A stretch of 64,000 nt of DNA from Impatiens glandulifera (lineage: Eukaryota > Streptophyta > Magnoliopsida > Ericales > Balsaminaceae): contig NC_061868.1 in the NCBI RefSeq assembly GCF_907164915.1, positions 31,214,439 to 31,278,438 on the forward strand. Direction: 5' to 3'. The position numbers were made by a program, and so were the translations under genes. The notes beneath the pieces were generated by a model, which was given only the letters and a program-made list of their open reading frames with translations, made no database searches and was not told the origin of the DNA. Shown here piece by piece: positions 52,241 to 63,899 of the stretch (position 1 is its first letter; each line of letters starts with the position of its first letter).

Positions 52241-52657
52241 CTTCATCAAATTGATTGACAAAATCAATATATATTCCTTAATTAATTTGAAATTATCAAA
52301 ACCAATATAAATAATCCGAAAACTAAATATCCCTAAATCTAGGGATCTTATGAGATAATTCAAATATCTCGCATCAATCTTCATGATATATCATATAATC
52401 TTAATTTAAAGATATATCAATATTAATGAAATATATATATATATATATATGTATAATCCGATTTAAAATTTCATATCTAAAATATATATATTCTTAATAA
52501 TATTATCAAAATCAATATATTTATTCCTAATAATATTATTGATGTGATTTAAAATTGTCAATATATATATTATTTGAAATTATCATAAATTCATGCATAT
52601 ATATCTTAAACCGAATGATATAAAATCTTCTCACATAATTAAATTAGTAAATTAGGA

Positions 52658-52671
52658 TGGCTCTGATACCA
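52658..52671 (-). other. Primer binding site, tRNA-Met type
   Basis: The - strand reads TGGTATCAGAGCCA, 2 bp from the LTR edge. Confidence 0.93.
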
Positions 52672-52673
52672 AT

Positions 52674-53157
52674 TGTTAGAATTATCCTAATTAAATCCTA
52701 ATTTAATATGTGAGAAATTAAAATTTTGAATGCGGCGAAAACGTACCTTAATTAATCACATGAATAGTGAATCTTCTATTTCCTTAAACTTTGCATGGAT
52801 TGAATGATTCTTTCCTTAAACTTTCCTTATATGGAATGATTCTTCCATTTGATGAGTAAGTCAATGGATTTCTCTCTCTGTTGATGGGGACACAAAGGAG
52901 AATTGACATTACTTCAAATGGGGACCATTACCGTTACATATAAACAACAATAAGTTAGTTATTATAGTTTGACAATTTCTAATTTAGCCCCTTCATAAAA
53001 TTAGAAATGTCACTTAGGTATCCTCACTTTATTTTCATGACAAATACACCCATAAGCCATAAACTTAATTTCACATTAGATCGCATTATTTTGGCTTATA
53101 TTAAATATGACACATGCACAATTATTTATTATACAAGTGACCCTAAAAATTCCAACA
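52674..53157 (-). repeat. 5' LTR of the young copia-like element
   Basis: 484 bp, TGTTAGAATT to TTCCAACA, followed by ctata. Confidence 0.93.
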
Positions 53158-53162
53158 CTATA

Positions 53163-55578
53163 GCATTTGAACCAATTGTTTCAAACTCAAGGCAGATCAC
53201 TAGTAAACCCCTAAACTAATCAATCAAAAGAGATATAGGATATGTCCCTAACAAGTAACATAAAATGTTTGAAAAAAAGAAGTAAGAAGTTAGCTCAAAT
53301 GTTTTATTAGATAAATATCAAATCAAAATATGATTGTTTATGAAATGTGTTATGTATAACTTGCTTTCAAATAGAACTAGATTGGCATACAAGTGCGACC
53401 TACTAGAAACAACATTTCAAGGTTCTCTCTAACATTAAATGTTTTTTTATTTGATTCTACTCGTAAAACTATTTAAACGTTGACCGAACATTATCTTGAT
53501 CGAAACATTTTATAAAAAATAAAATAACTGTTCAATAAACATTTGGAGTAAACGGTTTTGACAAGATATTAAGACATAATTTTTATCATTTTAAATTGTA
53601 ACTAAACATGAATCTAAAATCTATGAAGATGAAGACCAAGTTTTACCTAAGACAAACGACATCTACCATCAATAATAGACTCATTTTCTAAGTGAGCATT
53701 GACTCACGGCTCACCAACTCTCCAAAGAGGGGTCAATTTTAAGGTTAAAGGTCTAACAACGACTATGTTGGAAACTTTATTCCTCTTTAGTTTGCTTTAT
53801 TATAAAATACGTTATTTATTATCCTGAATATGAATAATTAATTAAGCACATTGTGGCAGAACAAATTATTATGCATGCGTGATTTATTGATAATGACAAT
53901 AAAAGACAAGTCAATTTTTTTAAAACGATTTAATTATTATTATTTTAAACAACGAGTTAAAAAATAACATAAAAAATTAATACAATTAAATAAAAATCTA
54001 AATATTAAATAATATAATAAATTTACAATAAATAAAATTTGAATGCTGCAAAAAAAACTTGTAATTTTTTTAAGAGTAACTTCAAAGATCTACGATGACA
54101 AGAAATGAAATAAAGTAAATTGAACAAAATAGTAAATTATGATGTTTAAGAATCTGATACAAAATATTTTAAAGGATAGTGAAATTGCCTTTAACTTAAA
54201 GTTGGTAAATAAGTCATTTTTTTCCAGATGATAACTCACTTTGTATATATATAAAAGTGAAAAAATCATAAAAATAATGAAAGGATAATTGGAAGGAGAC
54301 TTCCAACTAAAAGATTAATTTCAGTCATTCTTTATTAAAAAAAATAGTTCAAATTTGATAACTTAATCTGCTTTGCTGTTTAAAAATGAATTGAACACAA
54401 AATAGAGAAATAATCAACAATACAATCTCATTTAGATAAACAATATGCAAACAAACACAATATAAATTCAAATTTAAGTGACGTAAAAAGAAAAAGAAAA
54501 CACCATGCTAAAAAAACCATAAAAGAAAAAAAATTAAATATATTTAAATATAAATTTGTATTACTAACATATTATTTACAATATATTATTAAAAGGTTAT
54601 CTATTAAAATTATTAATACATTTTAATTTTCTATCATCTTAAATACATATAACCTCTCATATTAAATACATATCACATAGAATATAAGATTTATTTTTAA
54701 ATTTAAAAGTAACAATTTCTTAAATTTATTCATTACCTGAAAATCTGTTGTGTATATTTATAATCTTGTAATTATGTTTATATTTATTCAAATAAGAAAA
54801 AAAAGTTAACAATAATTAATTTTTGTCATGTAACCGTCCATGTATTATTATATTTTTTAGGTGGCATATTTTGATTCTTTTATAATATTTGTTTTTTTAT
54901 CTACAATGTCTCTCCTTCACAGTTTTAATATATAAACCATCTTATTTTTAATTCTTCATCCATCTTAAACCATTATAAATTTTATAAATCTTCTTCATAA
55001 ACGCTTTCTTCTTTTTCTTTTTCTTTTTCATTTCGGAACTAAACAACCTAAGTTAAAATTTAAAATTTTTCATTCTCATTTCTCATTAGGAGTTGTATAG
55101 CCACATCTTTTTAATATTTAATAGTATTATTAATTATATATTATATAATTAGTCTTATTTTTTTTCTCTTTTCATATTAAATATATATATATAAATTTTT
55201 TTATCTCCTTTTTAATCTCTTCTTTTCGTATTATAATATATTAACTATTTATATCTTATTTTATATTATTAAAATTTAAAAAAATAATAAAAAAAGTTAT
55301 TTTTTTTTATTGTATTGTGCAAAAACTGGTTCTCTTAATCCCTTGGTTTGGTGGGTTCTCATTTCTGAAATTAGTTTTTGTTGCTATGTAGAGTCATTTA
55401 AAAGAATTAGGATATGCTATTCCAAAGATAATGTCTCATTTCCTGTCTCATAGGAGTGGAGAGAGGAAAGAGAAAATTGAATATTAAAATAAAATGTCAT
55501 ATATATATAAATTTTTAAGATTTAGAATTTAGAATTTAGGGTTTAAAATTTAAGATTTAAAATTTAGGATTTAGAGTT

Positions 55579-55609
<31 letters not shown>

Positions 55610-56806
55610 ATTTTTTATTTGTCTAATTTATTAAAATTACCGTGAGTGTTAAATGAGATAGACAGCAAGAGATAACTTCATTTAGGCAGCAGATCCTCTC
55701 CCCCAATTTAAAAGCAGTCTAAAGATTTCTAAAGATGAGTTTGATTGCAAAGCGGCTTCATTTGCCAAAAAAACTTATATAGTAAACAACTTCTATCATT
55801 AACTCATACTATCTATCCCAGTCAATTAAAGATGGTATCTTGCCTACTTGCCCAACCTGAAACGAAGGAAAATGAAAACAAAGAAGTAGTGATTGACCAA
55901 AGATTTCGTGGAAAAGGCACCGATTGTCTTTAAGAAGGGGTATCGAAGGATGAAAGAGGGCAAATAATAGAGAAGTTGAAAGTTGTCGGAGTAAAAGTGG
56001 TTATGGAATAAAACTTAGGTTGGGTTTCCTTCCTCTATTCATGTTTTTCTGCATTTTGGGTTGCAATCTTTGTATTTTATAAATTAGATATCTTCTTATT
56101 GTTGGATAGATACTTTTGAGTTTTGACAATATGATCCATTGGAAACTATAATTTATCCCCAATCTTTTGGGCTGTATATAGTTCCAATTTATACTTGGCT
56201 AATTTATTTTCCGAAATAGATAATTTTTTTTTTTTTTTGGTTGTTTTACTCATTCCACTTAAAATACAATCCTGCTCAACTTCATTTTCAGACATAAAAT
56301 TTGATTTATTCGGAACTCTAGTATATGTAGAGGAAGTTAGGTAGGTTTTTATCGCTTTCATCTTTTCTCGTTTGAATTAACTTTGTCATTTGGTTGTCTA
56401 TGGCTCAAAAATACCAAATAATCATAAAATCCATCAAATTGTCTCTATGGCTCACTTCATTCGCCAAAAAATCGCACGCCCCATCTCGTTTTCAGCTTCG
56501 TCCTCACGCAATATATATGCTCTAAACTAACTTTGTTGCAATGAGAGTTGTGGTCGGAAAATTATCATCCCTAAGACATGCAATATCTTAATATCCCATG
56601 GTTCGTCATTTAGTTGAGTTTCATAAGTGCAGATTTTGTACTGAAATCGACTTTTTTATCTGATAATTTAATCTCGTCTCCTTTTTTCATTATTGTAGAT
56701 TGTCTTTGATTGTTGTGCTTATACTTTTGGATGTGATATCTTCTAAAGTATCTATCTCAAATGTGTTTGTATGTTGGTTCCAGCTTCATTTGTAACTCTA
56801 CAACAA
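53163..56806. other. AT-rich intergenic, no gene supported
   Basis: No recognisable coding region. Contains an AT microsatellite (about 55585-55610) and, just before it (about 55515-55580), a run of heptamer-like units (atttaga, tttaggg, tttaaaa) resembling a decayed telomere-type repeat. A 62-codon frame at 55745-55933 has no domain. Confidence 0.5.
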
Positions 56807-57286
56807 TGTGTTACGACTTGAATCTGTAACTAGGGTTACTGTTTCTTCTTGATTTCAAAGACCAAGAGGTAAAGAGGGAAATTTGTTATTCAAAGTGCAG
56901 CGGACGAATTATGAGAATGAGAATTCAATGATTATAGAAGAAGAAACAAGAATGAGAAAAAAGTATTATTAGTATACTTAATAGTCTGAGAGTTAAAGAC
57001 GAAGAAAGAAATCAGAAAATACAAATGGAGAGTAATCAAATTTTCACAAAACTTTTTATATCCGTAATTGGGGGTGAGTTCAGTTTATATAAAAGCTGAA
57101 CCCACAAAAGTATTTAGTTACAAATGATCGAAAGAGAATTTGGGATTTAATAGAATTTTATTTTGTAAATAAAAGAAAACAAAAGAAAGAAAACTGAATA
57201 ATAGAAAACAGAAAAATCAACAATCACATATCCAACCTAAATGCTCTATTAGATATTACAGGGTGCGATTCTATCTTGGGATCACA
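56807..57286 (-). repeat. Putative 3' LTR of the gypsy element (about 480 bp)
   Basis: Between TGTGTTACGA and GGGATCACA, next to a polypurine tract. The edges could be off by 2-3 bp, because the alternative ends TGTTACG and CACAGCA are also possible. The - strand TATATAAA at 57084-57091 is flanked by an inverted gttcag/ctgaac pair and is a likely promoter. Confidence 0.5.
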
Positions 57287-57302
57287 GCATTATTCCCCTT
57301 TC
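57287..57302 (-). other. Polypurine tract of the gypsy element
   Basis: The - strand gaaaggggaataatgc directly before the LTR. Confidence 0.6.
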
Positions 57303-57384
57303 AAATATTCATTGTCCTCGATGAAGAGATCTTGGATCTGGTCCTACAGGTTGACAACATCTCTCTGGGCATTGAATGATCACT

Positions 57385-58400
57385 TTAACATCTTTCCACG
57401 CCTAGTCTACTATTTTTCTCCCTTCCCAATTGATTAGAATATGTCTTTTTGTAAAAAAAAATATGGCCACAAGGGGTTAATTTATTTTTCTCTTGCATCA
57501 CGAAGTCCCGTTCACCCACAATATTGTATGTCATGTTAGTTTGTGCACCAAGTTGGGGAATTTCTATAATGGTAGTATAAATTCTTTGAAAATTTTCAAT
57601 TGTGAAACATGGAAGACATTGTATCCTGGTATTGCCTCCGAGTTCCAGCCTGTAGGCTACTTCCCCAATCCTTTTCAGCACTTGGAAGGACCCAAAATAC
57701 TTGGATAAAAGCTTGTGGAATAACTTTTAGACCGAGAGTTGCCTTATGGCTACAGCTTCACCAATGCCCAACTTCCCACCTCCAAAGTAAACTTCTTTCT
57801 CATTTTGTCCTACAACTATTTCATACGGTTCTGAGCTTTTTGCGAATGAAACTTCAGTAGTTGAAGTGAAGTTCTTTACTGTCAATGACACATCCACATT
57901 TCCACTCTCGAGTCTCCTACAACATATTGTGTGTGGACAATGGGAGGATATCTGTATACTACATCGAATGAAGTTATTTGTATGGTCGTATAGAAATTAG
58001 TGTCGTACCACCATTCTATCAAAGGAAACCAGCGCACCCAGTCTTTTGGAGTTTGGTTGGCAATGCAGCGTAAATAAGTCACCAAATACTTGTTGACAAT
58101 CTCGGTTTGGCTATCTATCTGGGGTGATAAACTGTGGACAAGGTTTGTTGAACTACTTGTATCCTCAAGAAGTCCCACCAGAAAGTGCTCAAAAACACCT
58201 TATCTCGATCACTGATAATGATTGTTGGTATACCATGGAGTTTTGAAACGTTGGTCATTAATGTTTCAGCAACTGTCCAGGCAGTAAAAGGATGTTGTAA
58301 ACTCATAAAATGAACCATTTTTGATAGATTGTCTAATACCATAAATATAATAGTTTTCCCTTGTGACTTTGACAACTCTCAATGAAATCCATAGAAACCA
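57385..58400 (-). pseudogene. gypsy integrase and C-terminal tail
   Basis: Core integrase in two overlapping frames: TIIFMVLDNLSKMVHF (first Asp), IIISDRDKVFLSTFWWDF (second Asp), then DSQTEIVNKYLVTYLRC with the Glu and YDTNFYTTIQITSFDVVY. A tail at 57681-57385 has LKRIGEVAYRLEL, the usual segment after integrase and before any chromodomain. A frame change occurs near 58120-58178. The three acidic residues survive. Confidence 0.85.
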
Positions 58401-58479
58401 ATTTCTAAAACCGATTGGGAATGGTTAGAGACTGTAGCATACCTTTTATAAAGTTATTTCTCTTGGGCCGAGGTTTGTA

Positions 58480-58812
58480 CTCCCTGTCCTAATAGGTATT
58501 TGAGAGCTTCGTGGTCTGTCTTTACAATGAATAGCTTATACATGAGATAATATCTTCATTTCTCCATAGTAAAAATCAAGGCCATCAACTCATTCTCGTA
58601 TGTAGATGATATGGTAGCTTCCTCGGTTAGATAGCCTTGCTGATAAATGAGATGAGATGACCTTCCTATATTAGTACTACACCAATTCCAGCTCTACATG
58701 TATCCGTTTTTACCACAAAGACAATTCTAAGTGGGGATCATGGTTATGAGTTGTCATGCTATTTTTCTTTCATTTCAAAAAAAAAAATAAGTTGGGCAAT
58801 GCTAGGATTGGA
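58480..58812 (-). pseudogene. gypsy RNase H remnant
   Basis: The - strand yields PILALPN, then VFVVKTDTCRAGIGVVLI, ISFISKAI, a YENELMALIF-like stretch and FIVKTDHEALKYL in shifting frames. The first Asp is in the position expected of gypsy RNase H. It is cut off from the reverse transcriptase by the insertion. Confidence 0.72.
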
Positions 58813-59571
58813 CACTATTAAAAAATGCACAATAAACGAGAATTATCGCAGAGAGTGAAAGAATGCTCTCGGTGATATTAATATCACCGAGGGAAAAAGC
58901 TTGTTCTCGGTAAAAATTATGATTATACCAAATTATGATTATAACCAAGAGCATATGGTTGTTCTCGGTAAAAAATATATATTGTGCCCTATTTAATTTT
59001 AGCGGCCGTCCAACTCTTTCTTCATCTCTTATTCTCTCTTATTTCTCTTAATTTCTGCAAATCTCTTCTTCCTCTTTTTTTTGACGCAACCGTCTGTTCA
59101 TTCATCCCAAACTGTTTCTCCGGCGGCTCTTCTCGATTCCTTGCTTGTCATTTCTCATAACATAATCGGCTATAGGTCCAAATCCTTCTATTTGGTTTCT
59201 TTTCGTAATAAAGGATGAATGATATATTTGGTACAGTCCTCTTATGCTTGTCCGACCACTATTTCGTCTTCTAGAGAATCGACTTCCTTCTACAAGAATA
59301 TTGCCGTGATGATTCTTAGATATGGATGATGATGAAATGTCATTACATCGTTAATCAGTTTCGGCTCCTTAAGAGGACAATTTTCACCACACTTGATGTG
59401 CTCCCCATGTGTTTGATACAAGTCCCCACTGAACTCCAAAAATGATTCAGCTTCTAATAAGACAAGCTCGGACTTCATCATATGCTATCATACTCGGCGA
59501 AAGTATCATATTATGAAGCTTCGATCTCACCAGAACCATCCGCACAGATCTGAAGAAGTAAACGAGGAAAC

Positions 59572-60928
59572 CAGGGGCGGAGCCAACAAGGGGGCTAGGG
59601 TGGGCTCCAGCCCCACACAAGTTATTAAAATATTTTTTTATTATGGTGGACTCCACCCAATGAAATTAAAAAAAAAAACAAAGTGAATAAAAGTCCCCTC
59701 TAAAGAATGATCAAACTTCTCGTCTAGTTAAAATATTTTTTTTGATTATGGTGGGCTCCACCCAATTAAATTAAAAAACATCCGACGGTTATTGTTATAT
59801 TATTATATTATATTATATAATATATTATAGTTTTTCTTATAAAGATGTCCACAATTATTTTTTTTTCTTAAACGTTTAATACATTCATCAAATCTTTTGA
59901 GCATATATGATCGATGATTGTTACCGGAGGAAGTGGAAGTTGAACTAATGTTACGCATTGCAAGATCGGCTTAACTCTCCTCCTTCATTACATGTTTCAT
60001 TCTCTTAATCTCTTTTATCTGTAATATGTTCTGTTATATTTCAAATTCTGATCAACAATCAATCGCAAACTAATCAAAGCACCACTATCAATTTGATGTA
60101 TTTGTTGCTGCAATAGATTTTCAAATTGAAGAGCTCAATAATATATTCAAGGACGAGGCAGTCGAACTTCTTAAGCTCAGTGGTGCTTTGGAACCTAAAG
60201 ACAACTTTAAACTTCTTAATATTGATCACATCTATCAACTTGCTGAGAAATTCTATCATCTAGATTTTGATGCACAAGATTTGCACCACTTGAGAACACA
60301 ATTGGCTCACTATGAGTTTGACATGCCCGTCAATGAAAGATTTCAGAATTTATCAACTATTTCTGAATTATGTCGAAGATTAGTTGAGACAAATAAGTCA
60401 AAAACCTACAATTTGATCGATAGGTAATTTTATCATTTGTTATAATCTATGAAATATAGTTATATTGTTTACTTATACTAATATATTTATTTAATTGACA
60501 GGTTGATTCGTCTTGTTTTAACTCTTCCCGTTTCTACAGCAACAACGGAACGAACATTTTCAGCTATGAAGCTCGTGAAAACAACTCTTCGTAACAAGAT
60601 GGAAGAAGAGTTTTTAACAGATTCTATGATCGTCTATATTGAACGAGAGTTGTTTGAAAACATTGATAATGATACAATAATTAAAGAATTTTATTCTAAG
60701 AAGAATAGAATGGCACAACTTCAATAATGTGTGTTTTAAATGTTTTGAATGTACTATTTTGTTTCATAATTTCATAAAGTAAATGTTCATACATCTTTTA
60801 TTTTATATGTTTGAATTTATTAATTTATTGTATCAATTACATGAAAAAAAAACCGAACATAGAAAGTTAAATCTGAGGTGCAAGTTGGAGTCAGCCCCAG
60901 GTAATTTTTCATCCTGGCTCCGCCCCTG
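59572..60928 (+). mobile_element. hAT transposon, deletion derivative
   Basis: Ends CAGGGGCGGAGCC and GGCTCCGCCCCTG are perfect 13-bp inverted repeats, and gaggaaac flanks both sides (59564-59571 and 60929-60936), an exact 8-bp target duplication. 1357 bp; only the transposase C-terminus remains. It lies inside the CACTA-like element. ctccagcccca near the left end and gtcagccccagg near the right extend the inverted similarity. Confidence 0.95.
60096..60727 (+). pseudogene. hAT transposase C-terminal (dimerisation) region
   Basis: Two coding blocks: about 60096-60423 (FDVFVAAIDFQIEELNNIF, ALEPKDNFKL, HLRTQLAHYEFDM) and 60502-60727 (LIRLVLTLPVSTATTERTFS, then KLVKTTLRNKM..LTDSMIVYIEREL). A spliceable intron joins them (gatag|gtaatt ... 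gacag|gttgatt), giving NLIDRLIRLVLTLP. The second block is the hAT family C-terminal dimerisation domain of the zinc-finger-MYM-like plant hATs. The N-terminal BED/TTF finger and most of the catalytic domain are missing, and a stop lies upstream near 60073, so it cannot be an active transposase. It could still dimerise if translated. Confidence 0.88.
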
Positions 60929-61490
60929 GAGGAAACGAAATGCACCTGTAGATCTGAAGATTGGTATATATTTCTCATTCTATTCATTATTTTCTATCAA
61001 AAAATCTCAATCATTCTTCTTTTTCATCCTCTTCTAATTTGTTGTTGTAGTAGATATATACATTGATTGTACTCCATATTCAATTGGATATTTGTTTGAA
61101 TTTTCGATTGTACTCCAGATACAACCGTTCTTCTTTTTCTTCATCCTTTTGATTTGTTTCTGTAATTTGTTGGACTATTTTCTGTTTAAATACATTTCTA
61201 AAATATAGCCCTACTCAAATTCTAAAAATGGTAATTGAGTCTGGACAACCGGATGGAGATTTCATATTATAATTTTTTTAGAAAGGCTGATTATCACTGA
61301 GAGCATTGACTCTGTTTTCGGTAAAAGAATTTAATTATCTCCGAGGGGGACAAATGCTCTCGATGAGATTAATTTTCTTCACTAACAACCATATTACTGA
61401 CACCTTCTAAGAGCGTTTGTCACCCTCGGTGAAAACTATCATCGAGGGTATATTGAGTTTCACCGAGAGTTCCTACTCTCGTTAAAAGTC

Positions 61491-62230
61491 ATTTTCTTCA
61501 CATGATGCTTCAACAACAGGAACGCAACCTTGACCTTCTCATTCCATTCAAATTGTCCCATTTTTAGCAGGGCAGTAAAGGGTCGGGCTATGCAATCGTA
61601 GTCCTAAATAAAATTTCAATAATATTTAGTCAGTCTAGAGAACCTTTTCAATTTCTTTACTGATTGTAGACCCGACCATGTACTCATTGCCTCCAACTTT
61701 TCTGGGTCAGTAGACACTCCACTTTCATCCAATATATGGCCTAGGTAAGAAATTTACTTGCAACCAAAGTTACACTTTCCCTTGTTAAGAATAACTTGTG
61801 TTGTTGAAATATTGATAAGACTTGGTATAGATGGAAGAGAATCTCATTCCAGTTCGGGCTATACACCAGGATGTTATCGAAAAATATTAGCACATAACCT
61901 CCTCAATAATGACTTTAAGGTTGCGTTCATTAAGTCTTGGAAATAAGATAGGGTGTTAGTTAGGCCAAAGGGCATCACCATAAATTCGTAGAGGCCTTCG
62001 TGAGTTCAGAATGTTATCTTGTGGCAATCACCTAGATGCATCTTTATACGATGGAACCTAGACTGCAAATTCAGCTTGGAGAAGACCCTGGACCCGTGTA
62101 ACTCTTCCATCAGCTCATTCATGATAGGGATCTGAAACTTATTCTTGATGGTTGTTGAGTTAAACGCCTATAATCGATGCACAACTTTTAAGAGATGTCC
62201 TTCTTCAGGACGAGCACCACATGGGTAGTA
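61491..62230 (-). pseudogene. gypsy reverse transcriptase remnant
   Basis: - strand segments in order: IPIMNELMEELHGSRVFSKL, FHRIKMHLGDCHKITF, THEGLYEFMVMPFGLTNT, LIFFDNILVYSPNW and the TALLKMGQFEWNEK connection. The catalytic FDDIL has become FDNIL, so polymerisation would fail even without the stops and frameshifts. Confidence 0.82.
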
Positions 62231-62599
62231 AAAGAAATGTGACTTCTTCTAATGACTCTCCTGTCCAGCATATCATTGACTAAATGCTTAATTTTTATCT
62301 TTTGTAGGACATGATATCGGTATGAATGCAGACACACAACTTTTGTGCTTTCTTTTAACGGAATTTAATGATCTTGCTCCTTGGCAAGTGGTAGGTCTTC
62401 ACATTGCTAGAATAGCGTGCTGAAGTCTTCGAGTAGCCGTTGGAGATCTTTAGGATCTCTTCAAGTGCCATTGTGGTAAGTGAGAAAAGTTATCCTTCAT
62501 GATCACTCCTTATTTGAACCATGGAAGCAACACTACCTTTCTTTAATAACTTCTCCAAATAATTATCTCTTATTAGGTTGATCTATGTATGAGGTATAC

Positions 62600-63620
62600 C
62601 TTGCAGGATAATGGTTATCCATTCTTTTTCAAAAGAGAAAGTTATATTCTCAAAATCTCAAGATGAAAGGCATAAAATAATCAACCATTCATTGTTAATA
62701 TAATATCGTACCCAGTCATGGTAAACACCTTTATATCTGTTTGGTGATCTTTACCCTTCATTGACCATTTCAGGTCTTGGCAAATGTTGAAGCAAAATAT
62801 GTTGGAGCCAATTGCCACTTGAACTAACAACACCTAAGTGGACATGGCAGCGTGTCATATATTCTCCATGATCCATTTGTTTATGAAGTTATGGGTGATG
62901 CCCGTATCAATCAGAATTACCACTGGTAAGTTTCTGGTCTTGTCAAAAATCTAGAGTGTCTGATAATTCTTAGAACTGGTCAATGCATGCAAAGAAATGG
63001 CAGGCTCTCCCACTACTTCAAACTGCAAAGGAGGATATCAAGAATCAATTCTACCGTGGCTTCTTGGAAACCTGGTAAGTCTTTTTGGTCATTAGCCGAT
63101 ACCATGAATAACTTTGATTTACACAAGTGGTTAGGTTCTCACTTTTCATCCATTACAGTCGAGTCTAATTGTTTTGTGTGGCCCTGGTTCACGCTGGAAG
63201 AAGACACATATGAGGGACTTGACTTGAAATCGGTGGTTATGTTTGTGCTTGGATAGGATGATTTAACATTAACTGGCTTGGACAACAATAGTGATTCATC
63301 GTTGTACAAGTGCCCGCTGCTCAACTTTTATATTACTTATTGTACTTTGTCCATCGACATGACTTCATTTAAGGATTCGGGAAATCGCAGCCTAATCACA
63401 TTTGCGATTTTCTTCCTCAATTCGGACATGTAATAGTCTATAACATATTCCCTAGACATATTATACAGTTTTTGAGAAATTGTCATTTATCAGAAATTGT
63501 ATTCTTGGACAGAATTGACATATTTTTGGTGCATCAATTGTCTCATAAGGGTGTCAAGTATGGAAGGACCGAACTGCAACAAGATCCCTCTTGAATACGT
63601 CCCATGTCATGTCTTGAAAA
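62600..63620 (-). pseudogene. gypsy protease and gag C-terminus remnant
   Basis: Near 62905 the - strand reads VVILIDTGITHNFINKW, the aspartic protease active site (DTG with the usual HNFI). Downstream are WSMKGK and TGYDIIL. Before it, near 63130-63160, DEK..EPNHLCKSKLFM is the end of a CCHC knuckle whose Trp codon is now a stop. Near 63340-63460 ELRKKIANVIRLRFPESL matches a gag segment. Several stops. Confidence 0.75.
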
Positions 63621-63899
63621 AAAGTTCTCATATTATTGTTACTAAGATAATGATTAGGTTTATATGAGATAGATAACTTTGATTACTAGTTAACTATGAG
63701 CCATAGTTGAAATTTATTTATCGTGTTTTAGTTGACACCCTAAGGTGAAGTGAGCTCAAAGAAAATTTAAAGTTTATATGCAATTTTCAGATTCAAAAAA
63801 TGCCAAAATTAATCTTGATCCTGAAGAAGCTTTTACATTCTCTAGTACTACTTTAAATTACCGTCGCTATCTATTTAGCTACGGTAATTAATATATTTT

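Larger units (their letters stand above)
48746..53162 (-). mobile_element. Young but non-coding copia-like LTR retrotransposon
   Basis: Target duplication ctata at 48746-48750 and 53158-53162 (exact). LTRs 48751-49234 and 52674-53157, both 484 bp, with only 3 differences by eye. Primer site tggctctgatacca (52658-52671; - strand TGGTATCAGAGCCA) and polypurine tract (- strand cagtgggagat, 49235-49245) put it on the - strand. The 3.4-kb interior has only ruined RT and RNase H pieces at 49660-50430; the gag/protease side is AT-rich repeat. The insertion is recent, yet the coding region is old wreckage, so it was moved by a partner element. Confidence 0.92.
58813..61490. mobile_element. CACTA-like element inserted in the gypsy pol
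   Basis: Left end CACTATTAAAAAATG at 58813; right end near 61490 (gttaaaagtc) is a poor match to the expected TAGTG. Both ends carry many copies, in both directions, of ctctcggt(g/a)a: about 58850-58970 and 61280-61480. Such subterminal repeats are typical of CACTA elements. The gypsy frame is readable on both sides (MGQFEWNEK on the right, PILALPN on the left), so this is an insertion. No transposase is visible. No 3-bp target duplication could be confirmed. Interior 58990-59560 and 60940-61260 show no gene. Confidence 0.6.
56807..63700 (-). mobile_element. Ty3/gypsy retrotransposon, decayed and interrupted
   Basis: On the - strand, from high to low coordinates: gag tail (to about 63000), protease (about 62950-62600), reverse transcriptase (about 62200-61500), a CACTA-like insertion (58813-61490), RNase H (58812-58480), integrase (58400-57690), post-integrase tail (57681-57385), polypurine tract (57287-57302) and 3' LTR (56807-57286). 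Integrase after RNase H defines Ty3/gypsy. Every domain has stops or frameshifts. The 5' end and its LTR are beyond the window. Confidence 0.85.

Noticed and set aside
52139..52384. 81-codon - strand frame
   Set aside because: Built largely from AT microsatellites (IYIYIYIY); not a gene.
55515..55580. Interstitial telomere repeat
   Set aside because: Only one exact tttaggg-like unit among many variants; too degenerate to claim.
62987..63256. 89-codon + strand frame
   Set aside because: Antisense to gypsy gag and protease remnants; a shadow.
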